Notes under the pieces: generated by a model
The model's input: the letters and a program-made list of their open reading frames with translations, nothing else
What the model was told of the DNA's origin: nothing
Database searches by the model: none
DNA from: Paracoccus salsus
GTDB taxonomy: Bacteria; Pseudomonadota; Alphaproteobacteria; Rhodobacterales; Rhodobacteraceae
Reading direction: 5' to 3'
NCBI RefSeq assembly: GCF_021556615.1
Contig: NZ_JAKGGD010000003.1
Coordinates: forward strand, 124,001-188,000
DNA: 64,000 bases
Program-made: the position numbers and the translations under genes
In this document: piece by piece, positions 20,736 to 29,705 of the stretch
Numbering within the stretch: position 1 is the stretch's first letter
Layout: every line of letters starts with the position of its first letter

Positions 20736-21403
20736 GCCTGCCCTATCCGTCGCGCGAGGAAATGGCCCGCCTCAGCGCCCGCATGCTGCTGGAAATCAAG
20801 GCGGTGGATTTCAACGCCGAGCAGCCCTTTACCTATGCCTCGGGTCTGAAGGGGCCAACCTATGTCGATTGCCGCCGGATCATCAGCTTTCCACGCGTGC
20901 GCCGGACGCTGATGGATTTCCTGGCCGCGACGGTCATGCGTGATGCCGGCTTCGAGGCCTTCGACAACGTCGCCGGGGGCGAGACCGCGGGCATCCCCTT
21001 CGGCGCAATGGTCGCCGAAAGGCTGGGCCTGCCGATGACCTATATCCGCAAGAAGCCGAAGGGCTACGGTCGGAATGCCCGCATCGAGGGCGTGATGACC
21101 GAGGGCCAGCGCGTTCTGTTGGTCGAGGATCTGACCACCGATGGCGGCAGCAAGCTGTCCTTCGTCGATGCGATCCGCGACACCGGGGCAAGCTGCGCGC
21201 ACACGGCGGTCATCTTCTACTACGGCATCTTCCCCGAAACGCCCGGGCGCCTCGCCGATCACGGTGTCAGCCTGCACCACCTGTGCACCTGGTGGGACGT
21301 TCTGGACGAGGCGCGCGCGCAGAAAAGCTTCGACGACGCGACGCTGGAAGAGGTCCGCACCTTCCTGACCGACCCGCGCGGCTGGCAGGCGGCGAACGGC
21401 TGA
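20732..21403 (+). CDS. pyrE: Orotate phosphoribosyltransferase
   Basis: 223 residues. It attaches PRPP-derived ribose phosphate to orotate. The PRPP-binding motif [14 protein letters not shown] is near residues 129-142, and the catalytic-loop lysines are in [17 protein letters not shown]. Start ATG overlaps the pyrC stop. No frame problems. It is followed by the dnaB leader, which contains DnaA-box-like sequence. Confidence 0.95.
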   Translation: MSLPYPSREEMARLSARMLLEIKAVDFNAEQPFTYASGLKGPTYVDCRRIISFPRVRRTLMDFLAATVMRDAGFEAFDNVAGGETAGIPFGAMVAERLGLPMTYIRKKPKGYGRNARIEGVMTEGQRVLLVEDLTTDGGSKLSFVDAIRDTGASCAHTAVIFYYGIFPETPGRLADHGVSLHHLCTWWDVLDEARAQKSFDDATLEEVRTFLTDPRGWQAANG

Positions 21404-21410
21404 CCGGTTC

Positions 21411-21439
21411 TTATCCACAGCCTGTCCACAGATCCACAC
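21411..21439 (+). promoter_or_regulatory. DnaA-box cluster in the dnaB leader
   Basis: TTATCCACA at 21411-21419 matches the DnaA consensus TTATNCACA exactly. It is followed by two weaker copies sharing TCCACA (ending near 21430 and 21438). The cluster begins 8 nt after pyrE and about 105 nt upstream of the dnaB ATG. It may let DnaA regulate dnaB. The lack of AT-rich DNA and of other origin genes argues against an origin. Confidence 0.5.
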
Positions 21440-21524
21440 ACCGTTTTCCGACCCCGCGGGATTTCGCGTCGCTTGGGCATGGGGTAGAAGAATCCGCATA
21501 ACCACAAAACGGGGCATTGGGCAT

Positions 21525-23012
21525 ATGAGCGGCTTGCGCGCGATCATTCCGGGACAGGAAGGTCAGGACGACGACCAGCAGGCGGTGCCGTTCTCGCTGG
21601 AGGCCGAGCAGCAATTGCTGGGTGCTCTGCTGACCAACAATGACGTGTTCGACCGCGTCAGCCAGGTCATCAAGGCCGAGCATTTCTACCATCCCGTCCA
21701 TTCCCGCATCTTCGAGATCTGTTCGGAACGGATTCGCAAGAACGCGCTGGCGAGCCCGGTGACCATCAAGGCCTTCATGGAAAGCGACGAGGGCCTGAAA
21801 GAACTGGGCGGCGCCCCCTATCTGGCGCGGCTGGCGGGTGCCGCGATCTCGGCCTATGCGGCGCGCGACTATGCGCAGATGATCCGCGAATTCGCGCTGC
21901 GGCGCGAACTGATCGGGCTGGGACAGGACATTTCCGCGCGCGCCGCCACCGTCGAGGTGGGCGACGACGCCGAGGAACAGATCAAGGCGGCCGAACAGAC
22001 GCTTTACAAGCTGGGCGAGCAGGGCGTGGCCGAGCGCGGGTTCCAGAGCTTTCTGAAGGCCGTGACCGGGGCCGTGCAGGCCGCCAATGCCGCCTATCAG
22101 CGCGACGGCAAGCTGTCGGGGATCTCGACCGGGCTTGTCGATCTGGACGGCAAGATGGGCGGGCTGAACAATTCCGACCTCATCATCCTGGCGGGCCGCC
22201 CGTCTATGGGGAAAACGTCGCTGGCCACCAACATCGCCTTCAATATCGCCAAGGCGCACAAGACGGGCGAAAAGCCGGACGGCACGCACGGCACCATCGA
22301 AGGCGGCGTCGTGGGCTTCTTCAGCCTCGAAATGTCGGCCGAACAGCTGGCCGCGCGGATCCTGTCGGAAGCCGCCGAGGTGCCATCCGAACGCATCCGC
22401 AGCGGCAACATGGACGAGGGCGAGTTCCGCCGCTTCGTCGAGGCCGCGCATGCCCTGCAGAACTGTCCGCTTTACATCGACGACACCCCGGCGCTGCCGA
22501 TCAACCAGCTTGCCGCCCGCGCGCGCAAGCTGAAGCGCACCCACGGGCTGGACGTGCTGATCGTCGACTATCTTCAGCTTCTCAAGGCCGCCAGCGCCAA
22601 GGACAGCCGCGTGAACGAGGTCAGCGAGATCACCCAGGGCCTGAAGGCCGTCGCGAAAGAGTTGAACATCCCGGTCATCGCCCTCTCGCAGCTGTCGCGC
22701 CAGGTCGAGAACCGCGAGGACAAGCGTCCGCAACTGTCCGACCTGCGCGAATCCGGGTCGATCGAGCAGGACGCCGATATCGTGATGTTCGTGTTCCGCG
22801 AGGAATACTACAAGGAGCGCGAAAAGCCGTCCGACGCCGACCTGGACGCGATGGCCAAGTGGCAGCAGATCATGGAGCAGGTCCATGGCAAGGCCGAGGT
22901 GATCCTTGGCAAGCAGCGCCACGGCCCGATCGGCACGGTCGAGCTGTCCTTCGAGGGGCAATTCACGCGCTTTGGCAATCTTGCGAGGGATCGCCAAAGC
23001 CAATGGGACTGA
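21525..23012 (+). CDS. dnaB: Replicative DNA helicase DnaB
   Basis: 495 residues. The N-terminal DnaB domain (PFSLEAEQQLLGALLTN near residues 23-39) binds primase, a linker follows, and the RecA-like helicase core carries Walker A GRPSMGKTS (about 225-233), Walker B VLIVDYLQLL and the arginine-rich SRQVENREDKRPQLSDLRESG region. There is no intein. The KTGEKPDGTHG stretch after Walker A is a short insertion common in alphaproteobacterial DnaB. The downstream 150 nt to the MFS gene hold no convincing gene. Confidence 0.97.
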   Translation: MSGLRAIIPGQEGQDDDQQAVPFSLEAEQQLLGALLTNNDVFDRVSQVIKAEHFYHPVHSRIFEICSERIRKNALASPVTIKAFMESDEGLKELGGAPYLARLAGAAISAYAARDYAQMIREFALRRELIGLGQDISARAATVEVGDDAEEQIKAAEQTLYKLGEQGVAERGFQSFLKAVTGAVQAANAAYQRDGKLSGISTGLVDLDGKMGGLNNSDLIILAGRPSMGKTSLATNIAFNIAKAHKTGEKPDGTHGTIEGGVVGFFSLEMSAEQLAARILSEAAEVPSERIRSGNMDEGEFRRFVEAAHALQNCPLYIDDTPALPINQLAARARKLKRTHGLDVLIVDYLQLLKAASAKDSRVNEVSEITQGLKAVAKELNIPVIALSQLSRQVENREDKRPQLSDLRESGSIEQDADIVMFVFREEYYKEREKPSDADLDAMAKWQQIMEQVHGKAEVILGKQRHGPIGTVELSFEGQFTRFGNLARDRQSQWD

Positions 23013-23162
23013 GCCCTGCCGTTCCGCCCATCACGATCGGGCTTCCGATCGCCCCGGGCGCCCTGATGACCCCGGCCTGGGACGGGCATCTGGGAGCGCC
23101 GCCGGTGTGGCGGCATGGCGCGGGCTTCGCGCCGCGCGTCCTTGGGGGATGGCTGATCTTTC

Positions 23163-24359
23163 GTGACTGGGCCTAGAACTCCTCCGCACCCGCTGACATT
23201 GGTCGCTCTGTCGGGGATGGGCGCGCTGTCCATGAACGTCTTTCTGCCCTCGCTGCCCGGGATGGCGCGGGATTTCGACGTCGATTACGCGATCATGCAG
23301 CTGTCCGTGTCGGGCTATATCGGCGCCAGCGCGATCATCCAGCTGGTGGCCGGGCCGGTCAGCGACCGCTATGGGCGCAGACCCGTCGCGCTGGCCGGGC
23401 TGGTGATCTTTGCGCTGGCGACGATCGGAACGCTGCTGGCACGGGATGCCGCCAGTTTCCTGCTGTTCCGCATGATCCAGGCGATGGTATCGGTTTGCAT
23501 GCTGTTGTCCCGCGCGGCGGTCCGGGACATCTACGACGATGCCCGCGCGGCCTCGATGATTGGTTATGTGACCATGGGCATGGCGGTCGTGCCGATGGCC
23601 GCGCCGGTGATCGGCGGATTGCTGGACGAGGCCTTCGGCTGGCGCGCGAACTTCGCCATGATGGGCGCGCTGGGGCTGGTCGTGCTGGCCGTGACCTGGT
23701 GCGACATGGGCGAGACGGTGAAAGGCGGCGGCGTGCCGTTGCGCCAGCAGATCGAGAATTACCCGATCCTTGCACGGTCACATCGCTTCTGGGGCTATTG
23801 CCTGGCCGCCACGCTGTCCTCGGGCTGCTTCTTCGCTTATCTTGGCGGTGCGCCGTTCGTGGGCACGCAGGTGTTCGGACTGACGCCTGCCCAGGTCGGG
23901 TATTTCTTCGCCGCTCCCTCGATCGGCTACCTGATCGGCAATTTCCTGTCGGGCCGCTTCACGGCGCGGATGGGCCTGAACCCGATGATCCTGACAGGCG
24001 CGATCATCTGCCTTGCGGCGCTGTCGCTGTCGCTGGGGGCGACGCTGCTGGACCGGGTCGATCCTGTGGTCTTCTTCGGCGCGATTGCCTTCATGGGCCT
24101 GGGCAACGGCCTGGTCATTCCCAACACCAATATCGGCATGATGAGCGTCCGGCCCGAGCTTGCGGGGACCGCCAGTGGCCTGGGAGGCGCGCTTGCAGTG
24201 GCCGGCGGGGCCGGGTTGTCGGCCCTTGCCGGCGCGCTGCTGAGGCCCGGCGCGGGGGCGACGCCGCTGCAGGTGATCATGTGCGCCTCGGCCGCCGGAT
24301 CACTGGCCGCCGTGCTGTGGGTGCTGCGCCGCGAACGGCAGCTTGCGCGTGCGGGCTAG
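23163..24359 (+). CDS. Bcr/CflA-type MFS drug efflux transporter
   Basis: 398 residues with twelve hydrophobic segments. The MFS signature between TM2 and TM3 is GPVSDRYGRRPVALAG. The N-terminal LVALSGMGALSMNVFLPSLPGMARDF and the TM5 motif GMAVVPMAAPVIGGLLDEAFGWR are those of the DHA1 Bcr/CflA group of proton-driven exporters. Start is a GTG at 23163. Internal methionines at TM1 are too far in to be likelier. Substrate unknown. No regulator adjoins it, and scfR downstream has its own promoter region. Confidence 0.85.
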   Translation: MTGPRTPPHPLTLVALSGMGALSMNVFLPSLPGMARDFDVDYAIMQLSVSGYIGASAIIQLVAGPVSDRYGRRPVALAGLVIFALATIGTLLARDAASFLLFRMIQAMVSVCMLLSRAAVRDIYDDARAASMIGYVTMGMAVVPMAAPVIGGLLDEAFGWRANFAMMGALGLVVLAVTWCDMGETVKGGGVPLRQQIENYPILARSHRFWGYCLAATLSSGCFFAYLGGAPFVGTQVFGLTPAQVGYFFAAPSIGYLIGNFLSGRFTARMGLNPMILTGAIICLAALSLSLGATLLDRVDPVVFFGAIAFMGLGNGLVIPNTNIGMMSVRPELAGTASGLGGALAVAGGAGLSALAGALLRPGAGATPLQVIMCASAAGSLAAVLWVLRRERQLARAG

Positions 24360-24502
24360 GCCCCGTCGGACCGGACATACCATATCTTAAGCCTTTTGCG
24401 TCATGTTCTGGACATGTCATGCGCCAACGCCCTTTCCCGACCTGTGTCGGCCCTGCATCCGCCGTTGCGGCCCTCAGGCGCGAGACCACTTGCCCGACGG
24501 CC

Positions 24503-24531
24503 TTTGCAAACGCTACATCCGGCTTTGCAAA
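24503..24531 (+). promoter_or_regulatory. ScfR-type operator: two TTTGCAAA copies spaced by 13 nt
   Basis: TTTGCAAA at 24503-24510 and again at 24524-24531, 21 bp from start to start (two helical turns), end 14 nt before the scfR ATG. TTTGCAAA repeats are the reported binding element of the ScfR regulator PccR of Rhodobacter. The location suggests autoregulation, probably repression because the site abuts the ribosome-binding region. Confidence 0.65.
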
Positions 24532-24545
24532 AGATGGGGCGGATC

Positions 24546-25943
24546 ATGGTCACGCAAAAGATCTATGCCGGCACCTCGCTGCGCGAAACGCGCGCGCGGG
24601 CCGGGCTGACGCAACGGCGCTTTGCCGAAAGGCTGGGCGTATCCCTGCCCTATCTGTCGCAGATGGAAAACAATCACCGGCCGATCTCGGCGGGGGTGCT
24701 GCTGCGGCTGGCACAGGAATTCGGCGTCGATCTGACGACGCTGGCGGCCGGGGACGCCGAACGGATGGTCATCGACATGCAGGAGGCGCTGGCGGACCCA
24801 TTGTTCGACGCGACGCCGCCACTGGCCGATCTGCGCCTTGCCGCGACCAATGCCCCGGTGCTTGCCCGGGCATTCCTGGATCTTTACCGCGCGCATCGGC
24901 AAGGCCAGGAACGGCTCGCCGCACTGGACGAGGCGATCGGCGCCGCCGGACAGAACACGTTGTCCACACCCTGGGAGGAGGTGCGCGACTTCTTCCACTA
25001 TTGCGACAACTATATCGACGCCATGGACCGCGCGGCGGAACGTTTTGCCTGTCCCGGCGGGCGGCGCGCCGATCTGTGGCAGGCCGGCGTTGCGGCGCTG
25101 GCCGAAAGCCGGATCCGCGTGTCCCTGATCGAACTTCCGGCCAACGCGGTCTTTCGCCGTGACGGCGACGAGCTTCAGGTCAACGCCTCCGCCGAGGCGC
25201 CGACCAGACTGTTCCAGCTCTTGCATCTGGTGGCGCTGGAACGCCAGTCCGACCTGCTCGAGGCGACGCTTGACCTGGCGCGGTTCCGCAGCGACGCTGC
25301 GCGCGACATCGCCAGGCTTGGTCTGGCGAATTACTTCGCCGGCGCTGCCATGATGCCCTATCGCGACTTTCTCGCGACGGCGCGGACCGAGCGTCACGAC
25401 CTGGAACGGCTCGCACATCTGTTCGATGCCTCGCTGGAGCAGGTCGCGCATCGCCTGTCCACGTTGCAGCGTCCCGGCGCCAAGGGCGTGCCGTTCTTTT
25501 TCGTCCGCGTCGACCAGGCCGGGACAATCACCAAGCGCCATTCGACCACCCGGCTGCAATTCGCCCGCTTCGGCGGGGCCTGCCCCTTGTGGAACGTGCA
25601 TCAGGCCTTCGAACAGCCCGGCCGATTCCTGCGCCAGCTGGCTGAAACCCCCGATGGTGTCCGGTACCTGCTGCTGTCGCGCGACGTGTCGAAACATGCC
25701 GGCGCCTTCAACGCGCCGGTCCGACGATTCGCCATCGGGCTGGGCTGCGAGATCGCGCATGCCGAAGGCCTGGTCTATGCCGACGGCCTGGACATGACCA
25801 AGCCGCGCGCGTTCGAGCCCATCGGAATCTCGTGTCGAATATGCCCGCGCCCCGACTGCCACCAGCGCTCGGTGCCCCCGATCGACCGGCCACTGCGCAT
25901 CCCCGCCGACAGGAACGGACCCCTGCCTTATGAAATTGCGTGA
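24546..25943 (+). CDS. Short-chain fatty acyl-CoA regulator (ScfR/PccR/RamB family)
   Basis: 465 residues from the ATG at 24546. Frame continues upstream to 24396 but that part contains the operator repeats. N-terminal XRE helix-turn-helix (LRETRARAGLTQRRFAERLGVS, about residues 12-33), a central IrrE-like domain, and the C-terminal DUF2083 region with the cysteine motif GISCRICPRPDCHQRS near 423-438. Family members sense short-chain acyl-CoA and control propionyl-CoA or acetate carbon use (PccR of R. sphaeroides, RamB of actinobacteria). Target genes are not adjacent, but mmsA at 32.7 kb carries a matching motif. The stop lies 181 nt before the M23 gene. Confidence 0.85.
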   Translation: MVTQKIYAGTSLRETRARAGLTQRRFAERLGVSLPYLSQMENNHRPISAGVLLRLAQEFGVDLTTLAAGDAERMVIDMQEALADPLFDATPPLADLRLAATNAPVLARAFLDLYRAHRQGQERLAALDEAIGAAGQNTLSTPWEEVRDFFHYCDNYIDAMDRAAERFACPGGRRADLWQAGVAALAESRIRVSLIELPANAVFRRDGDELQVNASAEAPTRLFQLLHLVALERQSDLLEATLDLARFRSDAARDIARLGLANYFAGAAMMPYRDFLATARTERHDLERLAHLFDASLEQVAHRLSTLQRPGAKGVPFFFVRVDQAGTITKRHSTTRLQFARFGGACPLWNVHQAFEQPGRFLRQLAETPDGVRYLLLSRDVSKHAGAFNAPVRRFAIGLGCEIAHAEGLVYADGLDMTKPRAFEPIGISCRICPRPDCHQRSVPPIDRPLRIPADRNGPLPYEIA

Positions 25944-26124
25944 CGACTTCCTGCAATGCATGCCGATTTCGGCGGAAACCCGCCCGAAAAGGCATGTATC
26001 CGCGCATCTGTCCACGGTGCGGGCGCTGGCATGTTGCCATGAAGGCACAGGTCCTGTTTACCCCGAACACAACGGAACCAGAGCACCCGGATCGAAACAT
26101 GGGTGTGATGCCGGGGGACATGAC

Positions 26125-27432
26125 TTGCCGCTGAACCTGACGAACCGTCTGAACAGCTCGCTTGAGCGGATCTTGCCTGAACAACGCCTGTTCCTGCGCT
26201 CGGATGATGCGACCCGCTTCGTTCGCCTGCGCCCGATCACGCAGCTTCTGGGTATCAGCGGCCTCACCGTGGGTTTCGGCTGGATGCTGGTCGCCAGTTC
26301 GATTCTGGTGATCGATGCGATCAGTTCCGGGGGCGGGCGCGATCAGGTGATGCGCGCGCAAAGCGCGTTCGAGGAACGGCTGGACCAGCTGTCCGCAGAA
26401 CGCGACGCCCGCGCGGCCGAGGCCCTCGCCGCGCAGAACCGCTTCGCCATCGCGCTGGATCAGGTTTCGGAGATGCAGTCCAAGCTGCTGTCATCCGAAG
26501 AGCGCCGCCGCGAGCTGGAAACCGGGCTCAACGTCGTGCAGTCGACCCTGCGTGACGCCATGAGCGAGCGTGACGACGCGCAGCGGATCGCGAATGCCGC
26601 TGACGCCGGCGGCGCAGATGCGGCGCCGGATCGTGCGCAGGAAGTCTCGGTGGCGCTGGACATCCTGTCGGGCGAGCTGCGCAACGCCGCCGCGGAACGC
26701 GGCGAGGCATTGCAGCAGGCCGAGGCCGCGCGCATCGCCGTCGCCAATCTGGAAACGCAGCGCGATGAGATCATTGCCCGCAACGACCAGATACTGACCC
26801 AGCTGGAGGATGCGGTTGCCATCTCGGTCAAGCCGCTGGACGAGGTGTTCCGCTCGGTCGGAATGAACCCCGATGATGTTCTGCGGACGATTCGCAGCGG
26901 CTATTCGGGACAGGGAGGGCCGCTGACGCCCATGGCCCATTCGACACGAGGCGACGCGTCGCTGAGCCAGGGCGAGACGAAGGCAAACCAGATCATCGTG
27001 ACCCTGGATCAGATGAACACCTACCGTATTGCGATCGAGAAACTGCCGCTGGCGATGCCGGTAAAGTCCTCGTTCCGCTACACGTCGGGCTTCGGGCGTC
27101 GCTGGGGACGCATGCATGAAGGCGTTGACATGGCCGGGCCGGTGGGCACACCGATCTACGCGCCTGGCGACGGCGTGGTGTCCTTTGCGGGCCGTCAGAG
27201 CGGTTACGGCAATCTCATCAAGATACAGCACGAGCTGGGCGTCGAGACACGTTACGGTCACTTGTCGCGAATCCGCGTGAAATCGGGTCAAAGGGTGTCG
27301 CAAGGAGACCTGATCGGTGATATGGGCAATACCGGACGCTCGACCGGGCCGCACCTGCACTACGAGGTGCGCATGAAAGGCCGGGCGGTGGACCCGATGA
27401 GCTTCATCAAGGCAGCAAGCAATGTTCAGTAA
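26125..27432 (+). CDS. M23 peptidoglycan endopeptidase with N-terminal membrane anchor and coiled coil (DUF5930 type)
   Basis: 435 residues from a TTG at 26125, placed 6 nt after a GGGGGA ribosome site. It begins with the family start NLTNRLNSSLERILPEQRLFL. Frame is open further upstream without similarity. One membrane segment (about 44-66) is followed by a long coiled coil (about 75-230, rich in E, R and A) and a C-terminal LytM/M23 domain. The zinc ligands are visible in HEGVDMA and HLHYEV, with GHLS between. It should cut peptide cross-links in the periplasm. It overlaps the bactofilin gene by 11 nt, a pairing seen in other bacteria where bactofilin positions the hydrolase. Confidence 0.88.
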   Translation: MPLNLTNRLNSSLERILPEQRLFLRSDDATRFVRLRPITQLLGISGLTVGFGWMLVASSILVIDAISSGGGRDQVMRAQSAFEERLDQLSAERDARAAEALAAQNRFAIALDQVSEMQSKLLSSEERRRELETGLNVVQSTLRDAMSERDDAQRIANAADAGGADAAPDRAQEVSVALDILSGELRNAAAERGEALQQAEAARIAVANLETQRDEIIARNDQILTQLEDAVAISVKPLDEVFRSVGMNPDDVLRTIRSGYSGQGGPLTPMAHSTRGDASLSQGETKANQIIVTLDQMNTYRIAIEKLPLAMPVKSSFRYTSGFGRRWGRMHEGVDMAGPVGTPIYAPGDGVVSFAGRQSGYGNLIKIQHELGVETRYGHLSRIRVKSGQRVSQGDLIGDMGNTGRSTGPHLHYEVRMKGRAVDPMSFIKAASNVQ

Positions 27433-27913
27433 GACCCGCGTGACCGAAAACCGCCCCCAGCAGCCCGCCTCGAACCCGACCAGCGCCGAGCCGAATCCCA
27501 CACCCGTAGCGCCCGAACGCGGCAGCGAGCCCAACCCGATGCCGAACAAGCGCACCACGCCTTCCGTCCTGTCCTCTGACCTGACGGTGACCGGGAACAT
27601 CCGCACCGACGGGGACATCCAGATCGAGGGCAATGTCGAGGGCGACATCCGCGCCCACCAGCTGGTGATCGGCGAAAGCGCCACCATCAAGGGTGAGATC
27701 GTCGGCGACGAGGTCGTGGTGAATGGCCGCGTGATCGGCCGCGTCCGCGGCCTGAAGGTCCGCCTGACCGCAACCGCGCGGGTCGAGGGCGACATCATCC
27801 ACAAGACCATCGCGATCGAATCGGGCGCTCATTTCGAGGGGTCGGTGCAGCGGCAGGAAGATCCTCTGGCCAGCGCGAACACCAAGAAGCTGGCTCCGCC
27901 GACGTCCAGCTGA
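27422..27913 (+). CDS. Bactofilin-family polymer-forming cytoskeletal protein
   Basis: 163 residues. A proline- and asparagine-rich N-terminal tail (about 1-45) precedes the bactofilin beta-helix with its repeating G-x-I-x-G pattern (VTGNIRTDGDIQIEGNVEGD through ARVEGDIIHKTI), and a short tail follows. Bactofilins assemble nucleotide-free filaments at the membrane and localise cell-wall enzymes. The start lies inside the end of the M23 peptidase gene, so both are made together. A terminator hairpin follows at 27935-27956. Confidence 0.93.
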   Translation: MFSKTRVTENRPQQPASNPTSAEPNPTPVAPERGSEPNPMPNKRTTPSVLSSDLTVTGNIRTDGDIQIEGNVEGDIRAHQLVIGESATIKGEIVGDEVVVNGRVIGRVRGLKVRLTATARVEGDIIHKTIAIESGAHFEGSVQRQEDPLASANTKKLAPPTSS

Positions 27914-27934
27914 GCGATCACGAAAATGCCCGAT

Positions 27935-27956
27935 ACGGCCCGCAATCGCGGGCCGT
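27935..27956 (+). terminator. Intrinsic terminator-like hairpin after the bactofilin gene
   Basis: Perfect 9-bp arms ACGGCCCGC/GCGGGCCGT with a 4-nt loop (AATC), 21 nt after the bactofilin stop, followed by CTTGCGTTT, a weak T-rich tail. Confidence 0.7.
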
Positions 27957-27997
27957 CTTGCGTTTCGGCAAGCGCCTGACCATTCTTGCGCGTGGCG

Positions 27998-28016
27998 ATA
28001 TGCTGCATGCGCATAT
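27998..28016. promoter_or_regulatory. Palindrome upstream of the FAH-SDR operon (operator candidate)
   Basis: Arms ATATGC/GCATAT flank a 7-nt centre containing GCATGC, itself palindromic. It lies about 98 nt upstream of the hydrolase ATG, in an otherwise GC-rich gap, as expected for a dimeric repressor site. No regulator gene adjoins it. Confidence 0.4.
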
Positions 28017-28113
28017 GGCTGAAAAACGATCGCGGCGGATAGGATAGCTTGGCCACGGCAGACAGCGCGGCTGGCTGCCGCGCGGGGTGCGCACGATCAG
28101 AGGGGGAAACGGG

Positions 28114-28965
28114 ATGAAGCTGGTACGCTATGGTAGCCGGGGCGCCGAAAGGCCGGGACTGCTGGACCTCGCCGGACGGGTGCGGGACCTGGGCCAGCAT
28201 GTGCACGACATCGCGGACGAGGTCCTGACCCCGGCCGGGCTGTCCAGGCTTGCCGCGCTGGACCCGCAATCGCTGCCTCTGGTCGCGGGCGAGCCCCAGC
28301 GCGACCTGCGCCTTGGCGCCTGCGTCGGTCAGGTCGGCAAGTTCATCGCGATCGGGCTGAACTATGCCGATCATGCCAGCGAAGCCGGCATGCCGGTTCC
28401 CGAGGAGCCGATCGTCTTTACCAAGTGGACCAGCTCGATCACCGGGCCGGATGACGAACTTCGCCTGCCGCCCGGCTCGACCGCGACCGACTGGGAGGTG
28501 GAACTGGGTATCGTGATCGGCGCGGGCGGAAGCGACCTCTCCGAGGACGATGCCCTGAGCCGCGTCGCCGGCTTCTGCGTGGTCAACGACATCAGCGAGC
28601 GCGACTGGCAGTTGCGCCGAGGCGGCACATGGGACAAGGGCAAGGGCTATGACGGCTTTGGCCCCGTGGGGCCCTGGCTGGTAACGCGCGACGAGATCGC
28701 CGATCTCCAGGCGCTGAGGCTGTGGCTGGAGGTGGACGGCCATCGTTACCAGGAAGGAAGCACCGCCACGATGGTGTTCGGTCCGGCGCAGCTGGTCGCC
28801 TATTGCTCGCGGTTCACGACCCTGATGCCGGGCGATATCATCACCACCGGAACCCCGCCAGGCGTCGGCATGGGGCAGAACCCACCCGCCTATCTGCGCG
28901 CCGGACAGGTGATGCGGCTCGGCATCGATGGGCTGGGCGTGCAGACACAGCGCGTCATCAGTTGA
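28114..28965 (+). CDS. Fumarylacetoacetate hydrolase-family protein
   Basis: 283 residues from the ATG at 28114, with AGGGGGAAACGGG just upstream. The C-terminal FAH domain holds [20 protein letters not shown] (near 88-107), the metal ligands in the [10 protein letters not shown] and [11 protein letters not shown] blocks, and [12 protein letters not shown]. Members cut C-C bonds or hydrate 2-oxo acids, for example 2,4-diketo-3-deoxy-L-fuconate hydrolase. It is joined to an SDR gene 11 nt downstream, which suits an oxidation-then-hydrolysis pair in sugar-acid or aromatic catabolism, but the substrate cannot be assigned. Confidence 0.85.
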   Translation: MKLVRYGSRGAERPGLLDLAGRVRDLGQHVHDIADEVLTPAGLSRLAALDPQSLPLVAGEPQRDLRLGACVGQVGKFIAIGLNYADHASEAGMPVPEEPIVFTKWTSSITGPDDELRLPPGSTATDWEVELGIVIGAGGSDLSEDDALSRVAGFCVVNDISERDWQLRRGGTWDKGKGYDGFGPVGPWLVTRDEIADLQALRLWLEVDGHRYQEGSTATMVFGPAQLVAYCSRFTTLMPGDIITTGTPPGVGMGQNPPAYLRAGQVMRLGIDGLGVQTQRVIS

Positions 28966-28976
28966 AAAGAGGGCCG

Positions 28977-29699
28977 ATGTCAACGCAACGTGGCATCATC
29001 ATAACCGGCGCAGGCAGCGGCATCGGGCGCGCCACGGCGCATCGTTTCCTGTCAGCCGGCTGGCGCGTGGCACTGATCGGCCGACGCGAGACGGCGTTGC
29101 AGGAAACGGCCGGCGGCTGCGCGGCCCTGATCCTGCCCTGCGATGTCACCGACGCACAGGCGGTTGACGATGCCTTCGACCGTGTCGCTGACGACTGGGG
29201 CCGCGTGGACGTGATGTTCAACAATGCTGGGCGCGGTTCACCGCCCGCAGCCCCCGATGCGGTCTCTGCGGCCGAATTCCGCGCGGTCATTGATGTCAAC
29301 GTCGTGGGGATGTTCCTGTGCGCCCGCGCTGTGTTCCGGCTGATGCGCGAACAGGATCCCCAAGGTGGCCGGATCATCAACAACGGCTCGATTTCGGCGC
29401 ATGCGCCGCGTCCCGGGTCGATCGCCTACACGGCGTCCAAGCACGCGGTCACGGGCCTGACCCGCAGCCTGTCTCTGGACGGGCGCGCGTTCGACATCGC
29501 CTGCGGGCAGATCGATATCGGCAACGCCGCGACCGATTTGCTGACGCAGGTCAGTCGCGAGGCCCGCGAGCCGGAACCGATGATGGACGTCGCCGTGGTG
29601 GCGGACGCGGTGCTTCACATGGCCGGGCTTCCCAGTGGCGCCAATGTCCAGTTCATGACCGTCATGGCAACCAACATGGCCTATATCGGTCGAGGCTGA
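28977..29699 (+). CDS. SDR-family oxidoreductase linked to FAH hydrolase
   Basis: 240 residues from the ATG at 28977. Cofactor motif TGAGSGIG is at 10-17, NNAG near 83, catalytic serine in [10 protein letters not shown] and YTASK with the active tyrosine and lysine. Arginines after beta-2 (IGRRE) suggest NADPH preference. It follows the FAH-family gene by 11 nt and probably works in the same pathway. Only 6 nt separate its stop from that of the convergent DUF2189 gene, leaving no room for separate terminators. Confidence 0.87.
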   Translation: MSTQRGIIITGAGSGIGRATAHRFLSAGWRVALIGRRETALQETAGGCAALILPCDVTDAQAVDDAFDRVADDWGRVDVMFNNAGRGSPPAAPDAVSAAEFRAVIDVNVVGMFLCARAVFRLMREQDPQGGRIINNGSISAHAPRPGSIAYTASKHAVTGLTRSLSLDGRAFDIACGQIDIGNAATDLLTQVSREAREPEPMMDVAVVADAVLHMAGLPSGANVQFMTVMATNMAYIGRG

Positions 29700-29705
29700 A
29701 TCGGC

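Noticed and set aside
21404..21524. Replication origin at the DnaA-box cluster
   Set aside because: It is too short, lacks an AT-rich unwinding region, and no origin-linked genes such as dnaA, dnaN, parA or hemE are nearby.
21411..23003. 530-codon open frame antisense to dnaB
   Set aside because: It covers a complete dnaB with Walker motifs. The antisense product has no recognisable motif.
23003..23176. Short ORF of about 57 codons between dnaB and the MFS gene
   Set aside because: It overlaps both neighbours, lacks a ribosome site and resembles nothing known. It could be real, but support is too thin.
24396..24545. N-terminal extension of scfR
   Set aside because: The upstream ATG would put the TTTGCAAA operator repeats inside the coding sequence, and the added residues do not match the family start.
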